Below are positions 18,163-25,519 of a stretch of DNA of 64,000 nt, piece by piece. Source of the DNA: an uncultured Coriobacteriaceae bacterium. GTDB taxonomy: Bacteria > Actinomycetota > Coriobacteriia > Coriobacteriales > Atopobiaceae. The notes beneath the pieces were generated by a model. It was not told the DNA's origin, searched no databases, and worked only from the letters and a program-made list of their open reading frames with translations. The DNA lies in the NCBI GenBank assembly GCA_902793195.1, contig CADBCS010000001.1:102414-166413 (forward strand). Direction: 5' to 3'. The translations under genes were made by a program, and so were the position numbers. How positions within the stretch are numbered: the first letter of the stretch is position 1; every line of letters starts with the position of its first letter.

Positions 18163-19089
18163 ATGTGTGGGCGTAGAGCATGCGCGTGGGGTGCCAGGGC
18201 ACTCATGTTGCTGACGGTGATGTCGCTGCTGTCCGCGATTGCCTTGCTGCAGGGCTGCGCCGAACAAGATGCACGACCCAGCGAAAGCGTTACGCTGACT
18301 CCCAAGGAGATGGAGGAGCTCACCCCAAACGACTCCAAGGACACCGCCCAAAAGGACGCGACCTCCAACGGCAAGGACGCGGGTGACAAGGACGCGGACG
18401 GCAAGGACGCGGACGGCAAGGACGCAGGTGGCAAGGCCACGTCGAGTCTTCCCGACCTCTCCAACCCGGAGGACAGGGATGCCATCAACACATTCCTGTC
18501 GGGCTTATCCGAGATCGGCCTGGACTGGGACACGAATCTCTCTGGCAGATTTAGCCGCTCCGCAGCCGACGCGCAGAAGATGGCCGCCTTTGCGGTTACC
18601 TGGTATCTGCTCAACGAGGGTGCGGGCAGAGATGCCAGCGCCTTTCAGCGTCATGTGAACAAGGAGGACTACGGGGACAAGTACGTGCCGGTATCCAAGC
18701 TCAATGCTGTTTTAGAGCGGCTCCTGGGCATCAAGTACGAGTCGTGGGAGGATCTGGAGAAGGACAAGCGCCCCTATCGCTTCGATGGTTCCAACGTCTT
18801 CTGGAAGGGAAAGACGCGCCCCCTGAGGTATGGGCCCGCCATAGCCATGAGCACGTCGGAGTCCGATGACGGGTTCCTCCATGTGAACTTCTATGCCTAC
18901 TACATCCTCGACAAGGACACGCACTTCTCGAAGATCAAGGATTCTCTGGACATATACAGCATGCGTGTGCTCAATTCGATAATGCACGTGGACAAGCCAA
19001 ACGCGCGGGGAGAGGCCGTGCTGGAGTGCGAGCGCGCCGATGACGGTTGGACGTTCCATCTGGTCAGTTACGAGGCGTCTATCAACTGA
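18163..19089 (+). CDS. Uncharacterised lipoprotein with short Asp/Lys/Gly repeat
   Basis: A 308-residue protein of unknown function. It has a signal with lipobox LLQGC (cysteine near residue 28), so it is probably anchored on the outer face of the membrane. Residues 64-88 form a low-complexity linker of KDA(D/G)G units repeated about four times, encoded by near-identical 15-base repeats around 18370-18435. The remaining 220 residues are a folded, mixed domain with no motif I recognise; aromatic stretches such as HVNFYAYYILDKD occur near the end. A GGGGGCC lies upstream of the ATG. It starts 17 bases after the decayed CPBP gene and may once have shared its transcript. Confidence 0.75.
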   Translation: MCGRRACAWGARALMLLTVMSLLSAIALLQGCAEQDARPSESVTLTPKEMEELTPNDSKDTAQKDATSNGKDAGDKDADGKDADGKDAGGKATSSLPDLSNPEDRDAINTFLSGLSEIGLDWDTNLSGRFSRSAADAQKMAAFAVTWYLLNEGAGRDASAFQRHVNKEDYGDKYVPVSKLNAVLERLLGIKYESWEDLEKDKRPYRFDGSNVFWKGKTRPLRYGPAIAMSTSESDDGFLHVNFYAYYILDKDTHFSKIKDSLDIYSMRVLNSIMHVDKPNARGEAVLECERADDGWTFHLVSYEASIN

Positions 19090-19207
19090 GGGGGAGCGCA
19101 TCGAGCACGGCGGTGCGCATATGGCATTCGTCTTCACACTACTTTCAAAATTGGATTCCAGTTGTGGTAGACAAATGCAGGTGAACGGCATTACGGGGCA
19201 TGACATT

Positions 19208-19259
19208 TTGTAGTATCGGCCATGACTGCTACTATTTTGCAGAAACGCGTGTTTCTGCA
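19208..19259 (+). promoter_or_regulatory. Promoter with overlapping palindromic operator
   Basis: A TTGTAG -35 (19208-19213), a 16-base spacer and an extended -10 TGC-TACTAT (19227-19235) are followed three bases later by a 9-bp perfect inverted repeat, TGCAGAAAC-GCGT-GTTTCTGCA (19238-19259). A repressor site at the transcription start fits best; an mRNA leader hairpin is the alternative. It lies 55 bases before the ADP-ribosylglycohydrolase start. Confidence 0.55.
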
Positions 19260-19313
19260 GGGGCAAGCCAGTCGCGTGCAATGGAGCGAATGGCGTGCGA
19301 ACCAGGAGAGATC

Positions 19314-20405
19314 ATGGCTAACGACAAGGACCGTGTGTGGGGCTGCTTTATTGGAGGCGCCATCGGTGACGCACTCGGCTATCCCATCGAGTTTATGCAA
19401 GAGGACGAGATAGATGCCACGTTTGGTCCACACGGCATTCAGACCCTCGAGCAGGCCGCGGACCTTTTGCACGAGCAGCAGGCTATCTTCTCGGACGACA
19501 CGCAGATGACGCTCTTTACCGCCGCCGGTCTCATCTATGGTGCGGAGCAGCATGGTACCCCCGAGGCGTCCGACGTCTGGCTGGCATATCGCGAGTGGTT
19601 TGCGACGCAGGGCAACAGCACCTACCTGGATGACCCCGCCCATCCCAAGCTATGGCTCACCTCCATGGATGCCATGCGCCATCGTCGCGCTCCGGGCAAC
19701 ACCTGTCTCTACGCCATCCAGGGTGGGGTGGGCGGCACGATCTTGGAGCCCGTCAACAACAGCAAGGGGTGCGGTGGCGTCATGCGTGCCGCTCCCGTGG
19801 GAATCGTGGCTCACTGCATGCGTACTCGCGAGCAGTTTCGCAACTCTCATCGGTACCAGTGGGCGACGGGCATGGCGGCGGAGTCCGCGGCGCTCACGCA
19901 CGGACATCCCATGGGTTGGCTTCCTGCGGCAGTGCTCGCGCAGATCGTCGCGCGCTCGTGTGCCTGCGAGGACGGCGACTCGCTTGCGTTCCTCATAGAG
20001 CACAGCGTGCGCAGCGTGGCCGCGCAGTACACCTCGTTTGCCGAGGCGCAGGTGCTGGTGGACATGGTCATGCGTGCCATGGAGCTCTCGCGCCAGTCGC
20101 ATGCGACGCCCGAGATCGATCGCGCCCACATCCACGAGCTTGGCGAGGGCTGGGTGGGCGAGGAGGCCCTGTGCATCGCGATCTATGCCGCGCTGTCGTA
20201 CGTGGACGACTTCGCCTCGGCCATACGCTGCGCCGTCAACCATTGGGGCGACTCCGACTCGACGGGAGCCATCTGTGGCAACATCCTTGGTGCGTACCTT
20301 GGCTTCGAGTCGGTGAGGCAGGGATTCACGCTGCTCAAGCTCGAGCATATCGACCTTCTGCTCAAGGTTGCCGATGACATGATCGTCCTTGGCGACATCG
20401 CCTGA
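19314..20405 (+). CDS. ADP-ribosylglycohydrolase (DraG/ARH family)
   Basis: A 363-residue enzyme predicted to remove ADP-ribose from proteins or nucleic acids, or to cleave a related N-glycoside. Metal-binding motifs are intact: GGAIGDALGYPIEF at residue 10, FSDDTQMTLFTA near residue 60, and GDSDSTGAICGNILGA near residue 317, which supplies the two Mg2+ sites of the ARH fold. The start at 19314 follows GGAG; a longer reading from 19200 runs through the promoter and palindrome and is unlikely. It is a single gene with its own operator-like palindrome. A macro-domain/HTH protein, also linked to ADP-ribose chemistry, lies at 34623. The substrate is unknown. Confidence 0.9.
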   Translation: MANDKDRVWGCFIGGAIGDALGYPIEFMQEDEIDATFGPHGIQTLEQAADLLHEQQAIFSDDTQMTLFTAAGLIYGAEQHGTPEASDVWLAYREWFATQGNSTYLDDPAHPKLWLTSMDAMRHRRAPGNTCLYAIQGGVGGTILEPVNNSKGCGGVMRAAPVGIVAHCMRTREQFRNSHRYQWATGMAAESAALTHGHPMGWLPAAVLAQIVARSCACEDGDSLAFLIEHSVRSVAAQYTSFAEAQVLVDMVMRAMELSRQSHATPEIDRAHIHELGEGWVGEEALCIAIYAALSYVDDFASAIRCAVNHWGDSDSTGAICGNILGAYLGFESVRQGFTLLKLEHIDLLLKVADDMIVLGDIA

Positions 20406-20595
20406 CGTACCCAAGACCAAAAAGTGGGAGACGCTACGGGTGGCCGTGCCGCGTTGCGCAACCGCTACGGTGCGGTGGACGTTTTCCAAGCCGTGTCCTG
20501 CCGGACCATCATAAGGGATACCATCCGCTTCTCGCTCACACGAACCTGCAGGTATGGTACGCTTCTTTCCGTGTGTTCATAACGGGGGAGTTGGC

Positions 20596-22080
20596 ATGGC
20601 GATAATCAGGAACGAACGTGCGCGCAATCGGGATCCGGAGCCTCAGGATGAGCCTGAGGTAGAGGAGGAGGAAGTCGACTACGACTGGCATCCCACCGAG
20701 GAAGAGTACGTATCGCCGCTCACGGCCGACCAGTGGGCAGAGCTGCTTTCCAGCCCCTCCTTCATCGAATCCGATCAGGCGAAGGCCATCCGCTGCCTGC
20801 GTGAGTACGGTGGCCCTGCGACGTTCCAGCAGCTCAGCATTCGCTATCGGGGAACGATGGGCCGCTACAGGCGCTGGCTCTCGGAGGCGGCGCAGCAGGC
20901 GGGGGAGCGATTTGGCGTTCCCGCTCCCCAAAAGGACCGCTTTGGCATGGACGAATGGTGGCCGCTCCTCTACCAGACGCGTGCGACGGGCAAGGTGGGA
21001 GCCGGCATCTTCGAGATGACGCTTCGTCCCGAGGTCGAGGATGCGTTCCTGCGGCTCGAGGAGCAGGAGCGCGAGGCGCGCAGGGCCGAGAACGCCCGAA
21101 ACCTCAAGCGCATCGAGCAGCTCGAGCGCGCACGCCAGGAGGAGCGCGAGCGCAGGGCAGCCGCCGCCCATGCGGAGCTCGAACCGCCACAGGACATGGC
21201 ATCCGAGGTCGATGGACAGGAGGTTGACGAGCCTGTGGCAGAGTCACTGCCCACACCACAGGTCGTCGAGTCCGCGCAAGACGAGACGCCCGCATCGGTC
21301 GCGCCCGTGGTCGAGGAACCCGCGGAGGAGGAGCCTCCGACGCAGGTCTTGGAGTCTGGGACGCAGCTGCAAGCCCTGGTCGCCTTCCTCGAGGCGATGG
21401 AGGCCGACGAGCGTGCGGGTGGCACGCGGTTCGTGCCCGCTGCCGGCGATGTCCAGGAGACCATGTCGCTGGCCGTCGCGGCGCCCATAGACTACGCCCT
21501 GCGATATGCTGAGCGCCTGCGCTACGTGCTCGCGCTCATGCGCGAGGCGGACCCCAGGCTCTGCGCCGCCTCGATCGCCCGTGCCGTGGGTGACGATTCG
21601 GTGGCGACCATCCAGGACGTGCTCAACGGACAGCAGATTCCCTCGTTCGCCTATCTGGGCAAGCTGCAGGACGAGCTCTTTGTCAACGTAGAGCGTCTTG
21701 AGGTTATGGACGGCCAGGAGATTGAGATGCCCGTCTTTCGTACGCTGCAGGAGCTGCGTCGTCCGCAGGAGGTGGCATCGCTTCTGTGCGAGCGACTGCC
21801 TGCCCAGATTGCCTATGTGGTGGACGATTCAAAGAGCCGACGCACCGGCATGGTGGTGCGCTTCTCGGACACGGCATGCGTCCTGCTCACGCGACAGGCC
21901 GTCGACGCCCAGCCGGAGCGCAGCAAGAACCCACGTCTGGATGCCTTCGTGAGCATGGTCGACGAGCTCGACGACTTTGCTCGGGAGCGCCATGTGGAGC
22001 GTACCAGCCACCAACTAAGTGCGGAACAGTGGAACAACCTCGTGGCTGGAAGAATTTGGCCGGGGAGGGTGCTGGGCTAG
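20596..22080 (+). CDS. Unknown 494-residue protein with possible McrA-type head domain
   Basis: I do not recognise the full protein. It begins with an acidic stretch (EPEVEEEEVDYDW). Residues about 40-160 (YGGPATFQQLSIRYRG, RFGVPAP, EWWPLLYQTR, then IFEMTLRPEVEDAF) recall, by pattern only, the N-terminal domain seen in ScoMcrA-like restriction enzymes and linked helicases, where W...FxW-LRPEL is typical. A charged coiled coil (about 160-195) and an acidic Pro/Glu linker follow. The C-terminal half has a possible helix-turn-helix (SVATIQDVLNGQQIPSFAYLG) and a DUF-like domain. No nuclease motif is visible. The start at 20596 has GGGGGAG upstream. It is monocistronic and ends in a strong terminator. 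Confidence 0.7.
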   Translation: MAIIRNERARNRDPEPQDEPEVEEEEVDYDWHPTEEEYVSPLTADQWAELLSSPSFIESDQAKAIRCLREYGGPATFQQLSIRYRGTMGRYRRWLSEAAQQAGERFGVPAPQKDRFGMDEWWPLLYQTRATGKVGAGIFEMTLRPEVEDAFLRLEEQEREARRAENARNLKRIEQLERARQEERERRAAAAHAELEPPQDMASEVDGQEVDEPVAESLPTPQVVESAQDETPASVAPVVEEPAEEEPPTQVLESGTQLQALVAFLEAMEADERAGGTRFVPAAGDVQETMSLAVAAPIDYALRYAERLRYVLALMREADPRLCAASIARAVGDDSVATIQDVLNGQQIPSFAYLGKLQDELFVNVERLEVMDGQEIEMPVFRTLQELRRPQEVASLLCERLPAQIAYVVDDSKSRRTGMVVRFSDTACVLLTRQAVDAQPERSKNPRLDAFVSMVDELDDFARERHVERTSHQLSAEQWNNLVAGRIWPGRVLG

Positions 22081-22131
22081 CCCACCCGTCACGCGAGTCT
22101 TTCACTTGCGTCCGCATCGTTGGAGAACGCG

Positions 22132-22166
22132 ATTGCCCCGCATGACGCGGGGCAATTCTTTGTTTT
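22132..22166 (+). terminator. Rho-independent terminator
   Basis: A 9-bp stem ATTGCCCCG/CGGGGCAAT (22132-22140 and 22148-22156) with a 7-base loop and a T-rich tail (TCTTTGTTTT). It closes the unknown gene that ends at 22080. Confidence 0.9.
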
Positions 22167-22268
22167 AGCCAATGGCGGGCATCCAATGCGGCCATAGTCT
22201 GCGTTTGATCAGCCGAAGGAGCATTGGCGGTCGGTGCCATTGCCCAAGCAAAGTGCGTCAATCGCAAG

Positions 22269-22344
22269 AAAGTGGACAATCGTTACATCAATATCGGTAT
22301 TTCAGCAGGATTCAGTCCCTCACCACAAAATGATTGTCCACTTT
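22269..22344. repeat. 13-bp perfect inverted repeat around 50 bases
   Basis: AAAGTGGACAATC (22269-22281) and its exact complement GATTGTCCACTTT (22332-22344) flank 50 bases of relatively AT-rich sequence. It lies in the 337-base gap between two convergent genes. It could be a weak terminator for the minus-strand acyltransferase, an operator pair, or a miniature-element remnant. No target-site duplication was evident. Apart from this and the terminator at 22132 the gap holds nothing recognisable. Confidence 0.6.
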
Positions 22345-22417
22345 TGGGCAGTGGCGGGAAGCTTGGTTGCACCAAGCCATAGGGGGAGTGCCCTCTTAGT
22401 GGTGCGTGCTGGCGGGA

Positions 22418-24469
22418 CTACTCCTCGGTGGTGGTTCCGCCGGCATCCACCAAGGCTTGCGCCACGGCTCGCGTTACCATGTCCACGTACACCTCCGCGC
22501 CCTCGGGACGCAGGTGCGTGTCGTCGGCCCACAGATACTCCTTGAGGTGTCCCTCGAGCACCTCGGGCCAGTCGACGTAATGCACGTTCTGGTGTCCGTC
22601 GGCCGCCTCCTGCAACAGCTCGTTTGCCTGGTCCTGGAATCCGTCGGGGTTTACGGTGGCCACCAGGTAGACCTCTCGGTCCTCGCCGACGATCTCGATC
22701 ATCTCCTCGAGCTGTTCGGCGGATGCGGTGGTGTTCGAGAAGCACGCGTAGACGACGACGTGTCCCACGGCATTCTGGTCGAGGTAGCCCTTCATGACCT
22801 CGATGGCCTGGTCGGGACGACGTCCGATGTAGGTGTCGACCAAGGCGTCGGGAAGTCGTACCGACCAGTCGGCATCTCCGGGTACCGAGTCGCCTATGAG
22901 GACGGGGTCGCTCACGTTCTTGGACGTCTCGGCCTTGGGCGCATGCACAATGGTGCTCTCGGTGACCTCCACCTTCTTCTTTTCCTGCTTTTCTGTCTTG
23001 TCCTTGGCGTCCTTGGTTCCCTTGGCGTCATCCGAGCCGAGGTATCTGTCCCCGTTGCCCCCCTGGTCGATGCGGTCGAAGCCCTTGGCGTCGCTCACCG
23101 TGGTAGCCACGGGTTCGTTGGTGCCGCCTGCGGCATCACCCTTGTTCGTAACGTCTCGCGCCTTGTCTGCCGAGGCTCCGGTGCTCACCAAGGCCTCCTC
23201 GGGAACGAGCGACTCGTTGGGGACCGTGACCAGTGCGAAGGCCGCGTATACCGCAGCGGCAAGCGAGAGCACCGACACGGTTGCGACAAGGGCCAGTCGC
23301 GCGGTCCCCATCTTGGCCTCCGTGGACGGCTGGGGGGCAAAGGTGCGCTCGACCAGCCAGTGCGAGACCTCGGCAACGGCAAACGTAACGACCACGGCAG
23401 CTAGGCGCATCTTCCAAGACGTCGTGGTCTTGTCGGCGGCGAGCAGCTGGAAGATGGGGTAGTGCCACAGGTACAGCGAGAACGAGCGCTGCCCCATCCA
23501 GGTGAGGAGGGGGAAGGACAAGATGGTGCCCAGCACGCTCTTAGGGGCAAGCAGCGTCGCCGCGAGCAATACCACGAGCAGCGACGCGACGGCAAATCCG
23601 CCATAGTAGTAGAGGGGGGAGTCTGCGGGTGCGAGCACCATGGCCGCAACGAGCGCGGCCAAGGACGCGAGGCCTGCCACGTGCGCGAAGGTGGTGGCAC
23701 GGTAGCGCTGCCCACGCGCGTTGCGCCTGCGCTCGCCAATTGGCTGCACGAACAGCTCCTTGGCCACGGCAGGAACCTTGCCCACCGGAAAGGCCAGTGC
23801 GAGCCAGGAACCCAGCAGCAGCGAGAAGGCCCGCGTGTCCGTTCCGTAGTACACGCGGTTGATGTCGCCTGTCAGGCGGAACGCCACGGCCATCCATACG
23901 GCGGAGGCCACGGCCAGCACAAGTGCCACGCGGCGTGCGGTGACTCTGCCAATGCGCAGCAGGATGGCAAGAAGCAGGGTCCACGCAAGGAAGAACTGCA
24001 TGTCGACGCCCAGATACCACAGGTGGAGAAGTGGGGAGGGGCCGCCGATCTGACTGAAGTACGACGCACCCCGCACGATGTAGGCCCAGTTGGAGAAGAA
24101 CCCCAGCCCTGGCAGGACGTCGGGTCGCATCTTGGTGAGCAGCACGTGGTTGAAGATGCCAAACACCACTCCCGACACGGTGATGAGGACGAACACCGAG
24201 GGCCAGATGCGCCTGAGACGATGCCACCACAGCGTGAGCAGTCCGCGCGGGCCAATCCCCCTTGCCCTGTCGTGCGTGCGTACCACCGTGGTGGTCGCGA
24301 AGTAGCCTGCAAGCACAAGAAAGACGACGACTCCCAAGTGGCCGCTCGGGACCCATGGGAGCCTTAGGTGATACAGGATGATGCCAAGGATGGCTATGGC
24401 GCGCAGACCGTCCATCGGCTTGATGCGCATACGTTTGGAAGATGATGAAAGGGTTCGCTTCTGCTGCAT
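22418..24469 (-). CDS. OatA-like peptidoglycan/cell-surface O-acetyltransferase
   Basis: A 683-residue membrane enzyme of the acyltransferase-3/SGNH fusion type. The first 400 residues hold ten or more membrane helices with MDGLRAIAILGIILYHLR at the start, including the catalytic histidine region of the AT3 family. A linker rich in Lys, Asp and Thr (about 415-510) leads to an extracytoplasmic SGNH hydrolase-like domain: GDSV (nucleophile serine) near residue 520 and DDTHLRPEGAEVY (Asp/His pair) near 650. Such proteins carry acetyl groups across the membrane to muramic acid or secondary polymers. The start has GGAGGAG upstream. The gene is 133 bases from nrdG and appears to be a separate unit. 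Confidence 0.92.
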   Translation of the reverse strand: MQQKRTLSSSSKRMRIKPMDGLRAIAILGIILYHLRLPWVPSGHLGVVVFLVLAGYFATTTVVRTHDRARGIGPRGLLTLWWHRLRRIWPSVFVLITVSGVVFGIFNHVLLTKMRPDVLPGLGFFSNWAYIVRGASYFSQIGGPSPLLHLWYLGVDMQFFLAWTLLLAILLRIGRVTARRVALVLAVASAVWMAVAFRLTGDINRVYYGTDTRAFSLLLGSWLALAFPVGKVPAVAKELFVQPIGERRRNARGQRYRATTFAHVAGLASLAALVAAMVLAPADSPLYYYGGFAVASLLVVLLAATLLAPKSVLGTILSFPLLTWMGQRSFSLYLWHYPIFQLLAADKTTTSWKMRLAAVVVTFAVAEVSHWLVERTFAPQPSTEAKMGTARLALVATVSVLSLAAAVYAAFALVTVPNESLVPEEALVSTGASADKARDVTNKGDAAGGTNEPVATTVSDAKGFDRIDQGGNGDRYLGSDDAKGTKDAKDKTEKQEKKKVEVTESTIVHAPKAETSKNVSDPVLIGDSVPGDADWSVRLPDALVDTYIGRRPDQAIEVMKGYLDQNAVGHVVVYACFSNTTASAEQLEEMIEIVGEDREVYLVATVNPDGFQDQANELLQEAADGHQNVHYVDWPEVLEGHLKEYLWADDTHLRPEGAEVYVDMVTRAVAQALVDAGGTTTEE

Positions 24470-24602
24470 GTGTGTCTCCTCCGTCGATGTTCCATTGTAT
24501 CGCAGGAGGGACTTGCGGCAGAGGAGAGGGGGACATCAATCGCCTGTTGGCATGACTTTCTCACGCTGCGTCTGCCACGGCGACTCGCGTGTCGCATCTC
24601 TG

Positions 24603-25151
24603 TTACCAGCTGTTGCGGGCGAAGAGCGGGCCGTCCTGCCAACCCACGATGGTGCCAGCCTCGAGGGAGGACGCGACGTCGATGATGCGCTGGTTGGCCG
24701 AACCGCGAAAGCGTAGCGTGATGTCCTTTTGTGCCTCCACGAAGGGACCGTCCACCAGCACGTGCAGACACGAGAGGATACGGTCGAGGTGAGCGGTGCA
24801 GGCGCGGCACGCATCGCCCATGAGGTCCTCCCACGTAAAGCCCGTCCACAGCCAGATGTCCTTGTTGGGCGCCTCCGCGCGCACGCGCTCGACAAACGGT
24901 GCGAGCACGGCTTGGTTCTCGGGCTCGAGTGGCTCCCCGCCCAGCAGCGAGAGGCCGTCCACGTAGGGCGTGCGAAGGGAATCGATGATGTGGTCCTCCA
25001 CCTCGCGCGTAAAGGGCTTGCCGGCCGCGAAGCTCCAGGCCACCTCGTTGAAGCACCCCGGGCACCCATGCCGACATCCCGACACAAACAAAGACGTGCG
25101 CACGCCAGCCCCGTTGGCGATGTCGCATTCCTTTATCTCTGCGTAGTTCAT
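24603..25151 (-). CDS. nrdG: Anaerobic ribonucleotide reductase activating protein
   Basis: A 182-residue radical-SAM activase that generates the glycyl radical on NrdD. The cluster motif is C26-x3-C30-x2-C33 in GCRHGCPGCFN; LSLLGGEPLE and LWTGFTWEDL are typical downstream blocks. AAGGAGGA six bases before the ATG at 25151 fixes the start. It follows nrdD on the same strand, but a 368-base gap containing a clear terminator and two long hairpins separates them, so expression may be separate or depend on readthrough. Confidence 0.96.
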   Translation of the reverse strand: MNYAEIKECDIANGAGVRTSLFVSGCRHGCPGCFNEVAWSFAAGKPFTREVEDHIIDSLRTPYVDGLSLLGGEPLEPENQAVLAPFVERVRAEAPNKDIWLWTGFTWEDLMGDACRACTAHLDRILSCLHVLVDGPFVEAQKDITLRFRGSANQRIIDVASSLEAGTIVGWQDGPLFARNSW

Positions 25152-25167
25152 GGGTCCTCCTTGGGAC

Positions 25168-25238
25168 GGGGTCGGCCTATGGCTCCGTGCTCGAACAGCT
25201 GCTTCGCAGAACTGCGCGCGGAGTCATAGGCCGACCCC
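25168..25238. repeat. Long hairpin element A, upstream of nrdG
   Basis: A 20-bp stem with one G-T pair (25168-25187 with 25219-25238, outer arm GGGGTCGGCCTATG) caps a 31-base apical part. On the minus strand the apical part reads CAGTTCTGCGAAGCAG then CTGTTCGAGCAC and folds into a small CTGC-GAA-GCAG stem. The nrdG ribosome site begins about 10 bases away. The same core occurs in the opposite orientation in element B at 25437. Confidence 0.75.
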
Positions 25239-25315
25239 TCCTGTCACAGCCGTCGCCAACGGTGCTGGGCTGCAGGCACTACCGCGAAAAAACTGGTGCG
25301 TCGTTTTGCGACGCG

Positions 25316-25338
25316 TACAAAAAGAGGCCGAAGGCCTC
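25316..25338 (-). terminator. Terminator between nrdD and nrdG
   Basis: On the minus strand a GAGGCC-TTC-GGCCTC hairpin (25324-25338) is followed by TTTTTGT. It lies about 180 bases after the nrdD stop and points the same way as both nrd genes. Confidence 0.8.
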
Positions 25339-25436
25339 ACACATTCTTCCCCCCACGTTAGCATCACGCAGGCGACACGCGCAGTTCCAAAGGCCCATAC
25401 ATCACGCAAGTCACCCGCCAGTGCGCATATGGAGAA

Positions 25437-25514
25437 GGCCGCTCTCCGCTTTGCTCCTGTGCGAGTTCTTGCGAAGCAAGCTGTTTGAGCACAGACGCAA
25501 AACGGAGAGCGGCC
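25437..25514. repeat. Long hairpin element B, at the 3' end of nrdD
   Basis: A 12-bp perfect outer stem (GGCCGCTCTCCG 25437-25448 with CGGAGAGCGGCC 25503-25514) is followed inward by CTGTGC/GCACAG (25457-25462, 25489-25494) and by a CTTGC-GAA-GCAAG tip (25468-25480). The core, GAGTTCTTGCGAAGCAAG then CTGTTTGAGCAC, matches element A in inverted orientation although the outer arms are unrelated. It begins five bases after the nrdD stop codon. Confidence 0.8.
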
Positions 25515-25519
25515 TCACG

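Noticed and set aside
22418..24469. Splitting the acyltransferase and SGNH parts into two genes
   Set aside because: The frame is continuous and this fusion is the normal OatA-like architecture.
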